Source: Deltaproteobacteria bacterium (lineage in GTDB: Bacteria > Myxococcota > Kuafuiibacteriia > Kuafuiibacteriales > Kuafuiibacteriaceae). Taken from it: DNA of 64,000 nucleotides. Below the pieces are notes generated by a model that saw nothing but the letters and a program-made list of their open reading frames with translations, searched no databases and was not told where the DNA came from. The DNA is taken from the NCBI GenBank assembly GCA_011526105.1, contig WYAZ01000100.1, positions 45,106-109,105 on the forward strand, in the 5' to 3' direction. The position numbers and the translations under genes were made by a program. Shown one piece after another: positions 8,573 to 17,700 of the stretch (positions are counted from its first letter, which is position 1; every line of letters starts with the position of its first letter).

Positions 8573-10177
8573 ATGCCGGGTTCCGAGCCACCGTCGGGGT
8601 CAAAGAAGAAAGACCTGCCGATCCTCGGTATCGACCTCGGCATGACCTCGGCGGTCGCGGCGTGGGTCGCGCCGAACGCCGAGGCGCCTACGATCATTCC
8701 GCTGGAGAAGGGCCTCCCGGCCATGGCCGCAGTGGCTTCGTTCCCCCCCGACCGCACGCCGATCGTCGGCCGCGCGGCGCGGGACCTCCTCACCACCGCC
8801 CCGGCGGAGACCGTCACCGGAGTGAAGCGTCTGCTCGGCCGCAAAGCGGACTCACAGGCCGTCCGAGACTTGAGCTCGCGCGTGGGCTTTCAGCTCGTCA
8901 GCGGACCCGATGGGGACGTGATGATACGGGTGGGCGAACGGGTGCTCAACCCGGCGGAGGTCGCGGCGCAGATCCTCGCGCAGGTGGCTCTGCTCGCCAC
9001 CCATCATCTGAAGTCCGAGGTCTCATCCTGCGTGTTGGCGGTGCCGGCGTATTTCAACAACGTCCAGAAGGCCGCGATGAAGGAGGCCGCGCGCCTCGCC
9101 GGACTGGACGTGGTGAAGCTCGTCCACGAACCCACCGCCGTCGCCCTCGCCTACGGCTACAACCGGGCCGGCGACAGTCGCATCGTCATCCTCGACATGG
9201 GCGGAATCCGCCTCGACGTCTCGGTCATGGAGATCACAGGGAACGTGTTCGACGTGGTGGCCACGGGCGGTGATCCTTATCTCGGCGGGGCCAACCTCGA
9301 CGCTCGCATCGCGGAGTGGATCCTCGCCAACATCAAGAAGAAGTTCGGCAAAGATCTCGCGCAGGAGCCCCGACTTCTGATGAAGGTCCGGACCGCGGCC
9401 GAGCAGGCGAAGCGAGAGCTCTCCCGCTTCAAGGCCGTGGACCTGCAGATCCCGCTCGAGCAGGTCCCTCGCGGCGAGAAGCCCAAGATCGGCGCGCTCC
9501 GACTCAAGGCGGAGGTCATCGACAAGCTCGCCGAAGACCTCGTGAGCCGAGTGGTGGCGCTCGTCAAGCACGTACTCAAGGAACGAGGGCTCACGCCGAA
9601 GGATGTCGATGATGTCATCCTGGTGGGCGGCGGCACCAAGCTTCCGCTCCTCAGAAAGCGGGTCGCCGATGCCTTCGGCAAGGAACCTCGCTCCGAGCTT
9701 CCACCCGAAGAAGTGATCGCCCTGGGAGCAGCCTTGCTCGCCGACAGCATCTCGCGAGGCACGGGCGCCGGCATCGGCGTCGTCAAAGAGGCGGTGGGCA
9801 TCGCACTCGCGGATGGCCGTTACATGCGCATCATCGACCGAGACTCCAAGCTCCCGATCACTCGTCGAGTCATGATCCCCACCATCCGCGATGCTCAGGA
9901 GACGCTGGAGCTCGACCTCTTCCAGGGCCTGGGCGAAGACATCCTCGAGAACGACTACCTCGGCACCATCGTCTACCAAGGCATCCAGCCGGCGAAGGCG
10001 GGTGAGGCCAAGGTGGTCGTCGACCTCGCCCTCGACGCAAATGGCATGTTGGTGGTCACCTCCCCGGAGGATGGCCGCGGCAACGAGAAGTATGAGTTCA
10101 CCACCAAGAACGGCGCCGAACCACCCGCGGCTGCACCCGCACCAAGCTTTCACGTGGCTGAGGGCCGCCCGGTCTGA
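8573..10177 (+). CDS. Hsp70 (DnaK-like) chaperone variant
   Basis: The 534-aa protein has the Hsp70 actin-fold ATPase: phosphate-1 motif GIDLGMTSAVAAW at about 18, VPAYFNNVQKAAMKEAARLA, LVHEPTAVALAYGY and the adenosine motif VILVGGGTKLPLLRKRV. A short beta-sandwich substrate domain follows (VMIPTIRDAQETLELDLFQG). The helical lid of full-size DnaK (about 640 aa) is missing. The phosphate-2 motif, normally DLGGGTFDVS, reads DMGGIRLDVS, so a Gly and the Thr involved in hydrolysis are replaced. It may be a specialised or slow ATPase. The start at 8573 follows a non-coding frame; no strong ribosome site is visible. Confidence 0.9.
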   Translation: MPGSEPPSGSKKKDLPILGIDLGMTSAVAAWVAPNAEAPTIIPLEKGLPAMAAVASFPPDRTPIVGRAARDLLTTAPAETVTGVKRLLGRKADSQAVRDLSSRVGFQLVSGPDGDVMIRVGERVLNPAEVAAQILAQVALLATHHLKSEVSSCVLAVPAYFNNVQKAAMKEAARLAGLDVVKLVHEPTAVALAYGYNRAGDSRIVILDMGGIRLDVSVMEITGNVFDVVATGGDPYLGGANLDARIAEWILANIKKKFGKDLAQEPRLLMKVRTAAEQAKRELSRFKAVDLQIPLEQVPRGEKPKIGALRLKAEVIDKLAEDLVSRVVALVKHVLKERGLTPKDVDDVILVGGGTKLPLLRKRVADAFGKEPRSELPPEEVIALGAALLADSISRGTGAGIGVVKEAVGIALADGRYMRIIDRDSKLPITRRVMIPTIRDAQETLELDLFQGLGEDILENDYLGTIVYQGIQPAKAGEAKVVVDLALDANGMLVVTSPEDGRGNEKYEFTTKNGAEPPAAAPAPSFHVAEGRPV

Positions 10178-10199
10178 AGCGAGGAAGAACCTGCGTGCG

Positions 10200-10892
10200 C
10201 TACGGCCCCGCGTTGGCGGCGGCGTCCGTGGTGAACTTCCGAGAGAGCAGAATCTCGCGTCCACGCATCTCCACGAAGCCGCGCTTCTGAAACTCGGAGA
10301 GCACTCGACTCACGGTCTCACGGCTGGTGCCGATCATCGAGGCGATGTCTTGCTGCGTGGGCCGCTCCTTGATGAGGATGCCCTCTTCGACTTCTTGACC
10401 GTCGCGTTTGGCGAGGTCGATCATGATGTGCGCCACGCGGCTGTAGACGTCGAGAAGCGCCAGGTTTGAGATGAGGTCATCGGCCCGGCGGAGACGGCGC
10501 GAGAGCTCACCCATGATGTTGAGGCCCGTGGCCGGGCTGTTGTTCACGTGCTCCACGAACTGATCACGCTTGAGGATGAGGACGGTTGAATCTTCGGCCG
10601 CGACCACGCTGGCGGAGCGCGGCAGATCGTCGAGCAGGGACATCTCTCCAAAGAAGTCGCCCGCCTTGAGGATATTGAGGATGACCTCACGGCCACCCTC
10701 ACCCTGAATGCAGACCTTCACGCGCCCGCGCGCGATCACGAACATCGCGTCGCCCGGTTCATCTTTCGAGACGATCGGTGCGTCCTTCGAGAAGGACCTC
10801 TCGGCGAGGAGGGCGGAGATCCGCTGGAGTTCGGCTTCATCGACGTTCGCGAAGAGGCTGACGTTACGCAGAAGCTCGGCGTGACTCGACAT
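10200..10892 (-). CDS. Crp/Fnr-family transcription regulator
   Basis: The 230-aa protein has an N-terminal cyclic-nucleotide-binding fold (about 10-125; GDAMFVIARGRVKV, GDFFGEMSLLDDLPRSASVV) and a C-terminal winged helix (PTQQDIASMIGTSRETVSRV). The FGEMSLLDDLPRSA segment matches the cNMP-binding cassette, with Glu and Arg in the expected places, so it may bind a cyclic nucleotide; it lacks the N-terminal Cys cluster of Fnr. The start MSSHAELL at 10892 is preferred over an upstream ATG at 10928. It converges with the Hsp70 gene and lies downstream of dnaJ. Confidence 0.92.
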   Translation of the reverse strand: MSSHAELLRNVSLFANVDEAELQRISALLAERSFSKDAPIVSKDEPGDAMFVIARGRVKVCIQGEGGREVILNILKAGDFFGEMSLLDDLPRSASVVAAEDSTVLILKRDQFVEHVNNSPATGLNIMGELSRRLRRADDLISNLALLDVYSRVAHIMIDLAKRDGQEVEEGILIKERPTQQDIASMIGTSRETVSRVLSEFQKRGFVEMRGREILLSRKFTTDAAANAGP

Positions 10893-10945
10893 GCCCGGGG
10901 TTATCCCAGGCCATCGAACCGCCGTCAACGGTGGAACGGGCGGCT

Positions 10946-12121
10946 TCAGCGGCCTTCGCGCCGGTAGTGCCGGTCGAGCAGCGCCTCGAACTCGCGCACC
11001 CGCCCGCCGCGGTCACTCGACGCCTCGATCTCGGCGAAACGCTCGAGCAGCTCACGCTGCTTGTCCGAGAGCTCTTCGGGCACATGGACCACGATCCGGA
11101 CCCGCTGGTCCGCCCGTTCTCCGTTCCCGAGCCGAGGAATCCCCTTCCCCTTGAGTCGAAAGACGCGGCCGGACTGGGAGCCGGGAGGGACGCGCATCTT
11201 CACGCGACCGTCCAGGGTGGGGACCTCGATGGTCGCACCCAGCACGGCGTCGGCGAATCGGATGGGGACGTCGACGAGGACGTCGTCTTCATCGCGGGTG
11301 AAGAAGGGGTGCTCCTTCACGTGCACGTGCACGTACAGATCGCCCGCCGGAAGCCGACCCGAGCCTCGGTCACCCGCGCCCCGGATCTTGAGCCGAGTTC
11401 CGTCGCGGACGCCTGCCGGAACCTGGACGCGTTCGGGCTCGGGAATGCGAACGTGCCCCCGGCCTGCGCACTCGATGCAGTTCTCGTTGATCCGGCGACC
11501 CTGCCCATCGCAGACCGGACAGACCTCGGTGCTGCTGAAGAAGCCCGCCTCACGCTGGACATTTCCTCGGCCGCCGCAGTTCGAGCAGAGCTGCGGTGCA
11601 CTGCCGACGCGGGCCCCGGTCCCCGCGCAAGCCGGGCAACGCGCGCTTCTCGGGACCATGATCTCGCGCTCGAGACCGAACGCGGCCTCTTCGAAGGACA
11701 GCTCGAGCGTGTAGCGAAGATCGCTTCCGCGGCCCTCGCGATCCGGAGGTGGTGCAGACGAAGAGGGGGCTGATCGCGGCGGACGCGATTTGGATGGTGA
11801 CGGGGCAGACGTCTTCGGTCGAGCGCCCCCGCTGCGTGGACGCGTTCCGAAGATCTCGTTGAACACGTCCCCCGGAGCCTCGTCTGCGCCAGGCGAGCCG
11901 CTGTTCCGCGCGCGACCGTAGCGATCGTATTCTGCCCGGAGCTCAGCATCGCCGAGCACGCGGTACGCTTCGGCGGCGTTCTTGAAGATCTCTTCCGCCT
12001 CGACGTCGCCGGGGTTCTTGTCGGGGTGGTACTTGCGCGCGAGCGAGCGATACGCGCTCTTGATCTCATCGTGAGGCGCGCTGCGCGTCACCCCGAGCAC
12101 CGCGTAGAGGTCTTGGCTCAC
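10946..12121 (-). CDS. dnaJ: DnaJ-type co-chaperone
   Basis: The 391-aa protein has a J domain at 4-70 with HPD at 32-34, a Gly/Pro/Ser-rich linker (about 71-130), a zinc region with four CxxCxGxG motifs (at about 162, 179, 201 and 215: CPACAGTG, CSNCGGRG, CPVCDGQG, CIECAGRG) and the C-terminal substrate domain. It would deliver clients to Hsp70 and stimulate its ATPase; the Hsp70-like gene at 8573 is a nearby candidate partner. It overlaps the SpoU methyltransferase gene by four bases (ATGA), so the two are likely co-translated. Confidence 0.95.
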   Translation of the reverse strand: MSQDLYAVLGVTRSAPHDEIKSAYRSLARKYHPDKNPGDVEAEEIFKNAAEAYRVLGDAELRAEYDRYGRARNSGSPGADEAPGDVFNEIFGTRPRSGGARPKTSAPSPSKSRPPRSAPSSSAPPPDREGRGSDLRYTLELSFEEAAFGLEREIMVPRSARCPACAGTGARVGSAPQLCSNCGGRGNVQREAGFFSSTEVCPVCDGQGRRINENCIECAGRGHVRIPEPERVQVPAGVRDGTRLKIRGAGDRGSGRLPAGDLYVHVHVKEHPFFTRDEDDVLVDVPIRFADAVLGATIEVPTLDGRVKMRVPPGSQSGRVFRLKGKGIPRLGNGERADQRVRIVVHVPEELSDKQRELLERFAEIEASSDRGGRVREFEALLDRHYRREGR

Positions 12122-12879
12122 GCGGTCTTCTCCGTCAGCACCATCGGGGGCGCGAAGGCCTGCCGCAGCTCCGGTACGGGGAGTTCCATTCGCGCCAGAA
12201 CCTCGCGCGAGGAGCGCACACTCGAAGCGAGCCAGGCGGCCCGAGTGCAGAGTTGATCACTCGGATCTAGACCCACCGGACGTCCGGCGATCCGCCGACG
12301 GCTCAGAAGGTCGTAGCAGGCGGTGGCGACGGCGACCGAGATGTTGAAGCTCTCGACAAAGCCGAGCATCGGCACCGTGAAGTGCGCGTCGGCCTGGGCG
12401 ATGGCGAGTTCAGAGAGGCCGCGATGCTCGTTGCCGAAGACCAAGGCGACCTTACCCTCGATGGGAACCTGGTGAACCGGCAAGGGCTCATCCTCGAGCA
12501 CCGAGGCCCAGATCTGATAACCCCGACCCCGCAGCTCCTCATACGCGGCGGCCGTCGAGGTGTGGCGAACGAGATGCATCCACTTCTCGGCCCCGCTCGC
12601 CACGTGCGTCGAGGCGTGAAAGCGAGCGGAGAGCTCGACGATGTGCAGCTCGAAGAAGCCGAAGGCCTCCGCGCTCCTCAAGACCGCGGCCGCGTTGTGC
12701 TCGTTGGCGATGTCCTCGAGCACCACGACGACGTCCCGGGTTCGACGCGCTAGGACTGCATCCATGCGAGCGAGTCGCTCGGGGGTCACCAGGGGCGAGA
12801 GGGCCGCCACCACCTGCTCGAGGACTTCGGGGGGATGAGGACTCCATGGCCCTTCCCCGCCGCGGGGCGCCGACGTCAC
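12118..12879 (-). CDS. SpoU/TrmH-family RNA 2'-O-methyltransferase
   Basis: The 253-aa protein shows the three SPOUT signatures: IANEHNAAAVLRSAEAFG (motif 1), LVFGNEHRGLS (motif 2) and MLGFVESFNISVAVA (motif 3). These form the AdoMet-binding trefoil knot. The closest match by pattern is TrmH, which makes Gm18 in tRNA, but assignment of the substrate is inference. The C-terminal region (about 200-253) is helical, as in TrmH. It sits between gshB and dnaJ in a tightly packed minus-strand operon. Confidence 0.9.
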   Translation of the reverse strand: MTSAPRGGEGPWSPHPPEVLEQVVAALSPLVTPERLARMDAVLARRTRDVVVVLEDIANEHNAAAVLRSAEAFGFFELHIVELSARFHASTHVASGAEKWMHLVRHTSTAAAYEELRGRGYQIWASVLEDEPLPVHQVPIEGKVALVFGNEHRGLSELAIAQADAHFTVPMLGFVESFNISVAVATACYDLLSRRRIAGRPVGLDPSDQLCTRAAWLASSVRSSREVLARMELPVPELRQAFAPPMVLTEKTA

Positions 12880-12888
12880 CTCTTGGTC

Positions 12889-13857
12889 TTACTGGGAAGA
12901 AGGAGGCTGGAGCAAGAGCGACTTCGCTTCGACCCAGTCGAGGAGCGTGCCGGCGATGGAGCCCCCATCGAAGCGGTCGATCTCCTGGATCCCGGTCGGG
13001 CTGGTCACGTTGATCTCCGTGAGGTGGCCATCGATGATGTCGATGCCCACGAACACGAGCCCTCGGGCCTGCAGCTCCGGCCCGATCCGGTCGCAGATCT
13101 CCCGGTCGCGCGGGGTCAGCGCCGCCGGCTCGGCCGTGCCCCCCACGTGCATGTTCGAGCGGAGCTCGCCCGCCTTGGGGCGGCGGTTGATGACGCCCAC
13201 CGCCTGCCCGTCGATCAGGATCACCCGCCGATCGCCCTCGGTGACCCGTGGGAGGAAGCGCTGGGCCATGATCGCGACCCGGCCCTCCTGAGTCAGCAGC
13301 TCGAGGACGGCCGAGGTGTTGACGTCGCCTCGGCGGAGCTGGATGACCCCTGCCCCCCCGGCTCCGGTGAGGGGCTTGACGACCACGTCCCCTTCCGACT
13401 CGATGAAGGCGCGGATGGTTCGAGGATGACGAGCGACGATCGTGCGAGGCAAGAGCTCGGGGAAGTGGAGCGCGAAGAGCTTCTCGTTGGAGTCGCGGAT
13501 GCCCTGCGGGTCGTTGACCAGAACCACTCGACCCCGGTCGATGCGATCCAGGATGTACGTGCTCATCACGTACTCGACGTCGAAGGGCGGGTCTTTGCGC
13601 ATGAAGACCGCGTTCACTTCGTCGAGGGCCACCCGGCTCGGCTCACCGAGCAGGTAGTGGTTCCCGCGTTCCTGCCGCACGGTGAGCGGGCGGACACGCG
13701 CGTGAGCGCGATCCATCTCGAGCTCCAGATCGGCGGACTCGCAGTACAACAGATCGTGTCCCCGGCGCTGCGCCTCGCGCATGATCGCAAAGGTGGAGTC
13801 CGCATCGATGTTGACGCGGTCGATCGGGTCCATGACGAATACCAACTGGAGGCTCAT
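12889..13857 (-). CDS. gshB: Glutathione synthetase
   Basis: The 322-aa protein matches the bacterial GshB pattern: it starts LQLVFVMDPIDRVNIDADST and has the ATP-grasp segment VVKPLTGAGGAGVIQL, the QRFLPRVTEGDRRVILIDG strand and the C-terminal INVTSPTGIQEIDRF. It would join gamma-glutamylcysteine and glycine using ATP. Length is as expected (about 315 aa). No gshA is seen in the window. It heads a minus-strand cluster with the SpoU methyltransferase and dnaJ and is divergent from the STAS gene at 13912. Confidence 0.95.
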   Translation of the reverse strand: MSLQLVFVMDPIDRVNIDADSTFAIMREAQRRGHDLLYCESADLELEMDRAHARVRPLTVRQERGNHYLLGEPSRVALDEVNAVFMRKDPPFDVEYVMSTYILDRIDRGRVVLVNDPQGIRDSNEKLFALHFPELLPRTIVARHPRTIRAFIESEGDVVVKPLTGAGGAGVIQLRRGDVNTSAVLELLTQEGRVAIMAQRFLPRVTEGDRRVILIDGQAVGVINRRPKAGELRSNMHVGGTAEPAALTPRDREICDRIGPELQARGLVFVGIDIIDGHLTEINVTSPTGIQEIDRFDGGSIAGTLLDWVEAKSLLLQPPSSQ

Positions 13858-13911
13858 CGAGCCCCATCGACGCTGGCCGCGTGGCCGCCGTCAAGAGGAG
13901 CCTGAGAAATC

Positions 13912-14646
13912 ATGTCCACCCAGATTCAATCGGTGCTCGAGGGATGGGTCAGCGTCCTCGCCAAAGAGAAGCTCTTGATGGCCGAGCGCGAGGGCGTCAC
14001 CGCGGAGTTCGGTCACTGGCTGCAGCTTCTGTACGCCGGCGCCGGCGGAGATGCCGGCGCGACCTCAGAGCTCTTCCGGCTCGTCGCGCTCCACTGCAAG
14101 GCCCTGGGCCACGAGGGCCGACCGGCCTCGGCGGTCGTCATGCAGATCGCCACCCTGCGCGAGCTGCTCCTTCACGAGAGCCCCGCGCCCGCGCCCGCCC
14201 TGCTCCGGCTCGTGCAAGAGATGGTGCGTGTCGCCGCAGATGCGCAGGCCCTGGGACAGAGCGAGCGCCTCGAGGAGCGCGGGATCGATCTCCTCAAGCA
14301 TCGCTCGCCGGTGTTCAGCCTCGAGAAGGTCGTGGTGGGCTGCCTGGTTGGACCGATGCAGGCCGAGCTCCTCGATTCGCTGTTCGCCCGGGTGCTCAGA
14401 GAATGCGTGCGGCACGGGATCGATCAGATGGTCGTGGACATCGCCGCCGCCGATGAAGCGGATGATCGCTTCTTCCGCACGATTCACGGCCTCTTGACCT
14501 CGCCGGACGTGCCCCCGGTTTCCGTGATCATCTCCGGGGTGCGTGATCTGGACGCCGCCGCGATGGCGCTGCGGGCGCTCGGGGTAGATACCCCCAGACT
14601 CCGCTTGGTTACGAGCCTTCGCGAGGTCCTCGCGCTCCGAAACTGA
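13912..14646 (+). CDS. RsbR-like protein with C-terminal STAS domain
   Basis: The 244-aa protein has a helical N-terminal half (about 1-130) with no obvious cofactor motif and a C-terminal part that fits a STAS (anti-anti-sigma) fold: VVVGCLVGPMQAELLDSL, a helix RVLRECVRHG, the strand QMVVDIAAADEADD and VSVIISGVRD. This layout is that of RsbR-type stressosome or phosphorelay proteins. The Ser/Thr normally phosphorylated after the third strand is not obvious (AAADEADD in its place), so regulation may differ. No anti-sigma kinase gene is adjacent. Confidence 0.75.
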   Translation: MSTQIQSVLEGWVSVLAKEKLLMAEREGVTAEFGHWLQLLYAGAGGDAGATSELFRLVALHCKALGHEGRPASAVVMQIATLRELLLHESPAPAPALLRLVQEMVRVAADAQALGQSERLEERGIDLLKHRSPVFSLEKVVVGCLVGPMQAELLDSLFARVLRECVRHGIDQMVVDIAAADEADDRFFRTIHGLLTSPDVPPVSVIISGVRDLDAAAMALRALGVDTPRLRLVTSLREVLALRN

Positions 14647-14710
14647 CACCTCGCATCCAACCCATCGTCGGATAGAGGCGGCGGAAGAGGGGATCTAACG
14701 TACGCGCATC

Positions 14711-17700
14711 ATGCGCAGCCTCTTTGTCGTCTCGAGTCCAAGGCCAGCACGCGGATGGCTCGCCCTCTTGGCCCTCGCGGGCGGGGCCTGCGAGTGCGGA
14801 GACAGCACGCTGGTCGAGACAGCGGCGAAGCTCGAGGTCACGCCCCTCGCGCTCGACTTTGGGAAGGTGCCTCGAGGCGAACTGAAGGTCCTCGGACTCA
14901 CGCTCACGAACGTGGGTGAACGCAGCCTGCTCTTCGACTCGATCAGTCTCGAGTCCGCCTCCGCGGAGTTCAGCATCGCCACCGCGCTCCCGGCGGGGCT
15001 CGCGGCAAAAGAGACCCTTCAGCTCGTCGTGGTGTATCAGCCCACGGACCTCGGCATCGACATGGGGCAACTCACGATCGACCCCGACACCGAGCAAGAC
15101 CCCTTCATCATCCCCATCGTCGGCGAAGGCGTGGAGGCCGGAGTCGCGGTGGTCATCGACGGGAACGGATGTGAGGGCCAACCCGACTCCATCTCCTTCG
15201 GCGCGGTCCGGCCCGGACAGACCGAAGAGCGCAGCATCGTCGTTCGCGCGAACGGCTCGGCCGCGGTGGAGATCCTCTCCGCCGGCCTCGACGTGGGCAC
15301 CTCATCGGAGTTCAGCATCGATGCCTCCGGCCTGCCCCGAACGCTGCAGCCCGGCGAGCAGCTCGAGCTCGTGACGCGCTACGCACCGCTCGATGGAGGT
15401 GACGATCGCGGCGCCTTCATCATCACGACCACCGCGCCGGGCGCCCCATCCTTGCGGGTGCGCGTTTGCGGCGCGGGCGTGGCACCGGCCATCTGCGCGC
15501 ATCCTGTACCGCTCGATCTGGGGGCGATCGCCGAAGGTCAGAGCGTCGAGGGTACCCTCACCATCGAGAGCTGCGGGCTCGAGCCGCTCGACATCTCGGC
15601 GCTGCTCATCTCGACCAGCGCCCCGAACGTGAGTGATCCGTCCTTCTCGCTCACCACCGCGCCGGCGCTGCCGCGCACGCTCAACCCCGGTGAGACGGTC
15701 GACCTGACCGTGCGCTTTGTCGCCGCGCTGCCCCTCGGCTCCAAGAACGCCTGGGTGCAGGCTGACTCGAACGCCTTTGGGACCGCTCGAGCCTTCTTTC
15801 CGATCACCGCTCGCACCCCTGCGCCGTGTGGCCTGAGCGTGGCCCCGTTGTCGCTCGTGTTCTATAACGTGGCCCTCGCCAGCACCGCAGAGAGGGGCGT
15901 CTTGGTCGTAAACTCCGGCGAGACCGACTGCCAGATTCAGAGCCTCACCGTCACGAATGACAGCGGAGGCAGCGAGTTCAGCTTGGTGAGCCCGCCCACC
16001 GCACCGTTTACGATCACGACCGGCGATTCACGCGTGCTGAGCGTACGCTACGGCCCAAACGCAGCCGGCGAGCACACCGGGAACCTCAGCGTCACCGAGG
16101 TCGGTGGAGGCTCCACTGTCGTGAGTCTGCGCGGCAATCCACCCATCGGCGACGAGTGCGTGATCGAGGTCCAGCCCACCGTGCTCACGTTCCCGGTCGT
16201 CGCGGTCGGCGCGACCGAACGACAAGGGGTCTCGGTGCGTAACATCGGCGGCGAAGCCTGCCGCATCACTTCCACGCGGCTCCTGAACGGCAACCCGGCC
16301 TTCGCAGCCAGCACCCCGGGCCTGGGCTTTTTAGTGCCGAACGTCGGCAACACCAACGTGGAGGTGACGTTCGCGCCCATGGCCCTCGGCCCGCAACGCG
16401 AGACCCTCGAGATCGTGGTCGCGGGCGTGGGTGGTGCGCCGGGCGGCGGCACCTTCCAGGTCGGGATCTTTGGCAGCACCGGCGAGGGTCGCCTCTGCGT
16501 GACGCCCACCGACCTTCGTTTCGGCGTGGTGGCTTCCGGAAGCAACGCCCAAAGGGACGTGACAATCTCGAGCTGCGGCAGCGCGCCGGTGAATCTGAGG
16601 GGCATCGTGCTCGACTCGAGCTCTCATCCGTCGTTCAGCATCGTGCAGCGCCCCACGCTTCCGACCGCGCTGGCGCCGGCCGCGAACGCCTCGCCGGTCT
16701 TGCGCGTGCAGTATGCGCCCACCAACACCGGCCCGCACTTCGGCCGGGTGGACGTACTCTCGAACGATCAGAGCGCCCCCACCATCCCCGTCTTGCTCTC
16801 GGGCAACTGGGATGAAGCCTGCACGCGGATCCTCCAGTGCACGCCGACCAACATCGACTTCCAAGACACCGATACCGAACGTCCAAAGCTCATCCGCGTG
16901 GTCTGCCGGAACGCGGGTCCAGATCCGGTGACCATCACCAGCGCCGGCCTCGGAGGCAGCAGTGAGTTCACGCTCACCGGCGATGGCCCGCGCACCGTCC
17001 CGTCGGGAGGCGTGTGGAGCATCGACGTCATCTATGATCCCGTCGCCGCCGGCGCGGACTCGGGGCTCCTCACCATCAACTCGGACGCTTGCATCGGGCC
17101 GAGCCCCATCGCCATCGCCGGCAACGGTGTCGTCATCACCCTGCCACCTTGCCAACCCCCTTCCGCCTTTCAGCCGGTGCTCCAGTGGGAGTGGATGGGG
17201 TCCACGGTCGAGCCGAGCCTGAGGAACGTCTGGATGACCCCGGTCGTGGCGAACCTGACCGACGACAACGCGGACGGCCGCATCGACGAGAACGACGTCC
17301 CCGAGATCATCTTCGTCTCCTACGGTACGAACCCGCTCTCGGATCCTGCGGCCGCCCAGCCCGGCGTGCTGCGCGTCTTGTCCGGCGACACCGGCGCCGA
17401 GCGCTTCTCGGTCACGAACCCACGTTTTCCGGACTCGGCCCAGATCGCGGTGGGCGACCTCGACGGTGATGGTAGCCCCGAGATCGTGGGCTTCAAGTGG
17501 ACGCAGACCCCGCCGGGCTCCGGCGCCGGCGGGCTGCTCGGGCGATTTGTCACCGGTACCCTGGTGGCGCTCGATCGAACGGGGGTGCTGCTCTGGGAGT
17601 CCGACCCGTTCTCTTGGCCGCAAGAGATCACCTGGATCGCGGCCGCGCCGGCGCTCTCCGATCTCGATGGAGACGGATTCGCGGAGATCATCGTGGGTCG

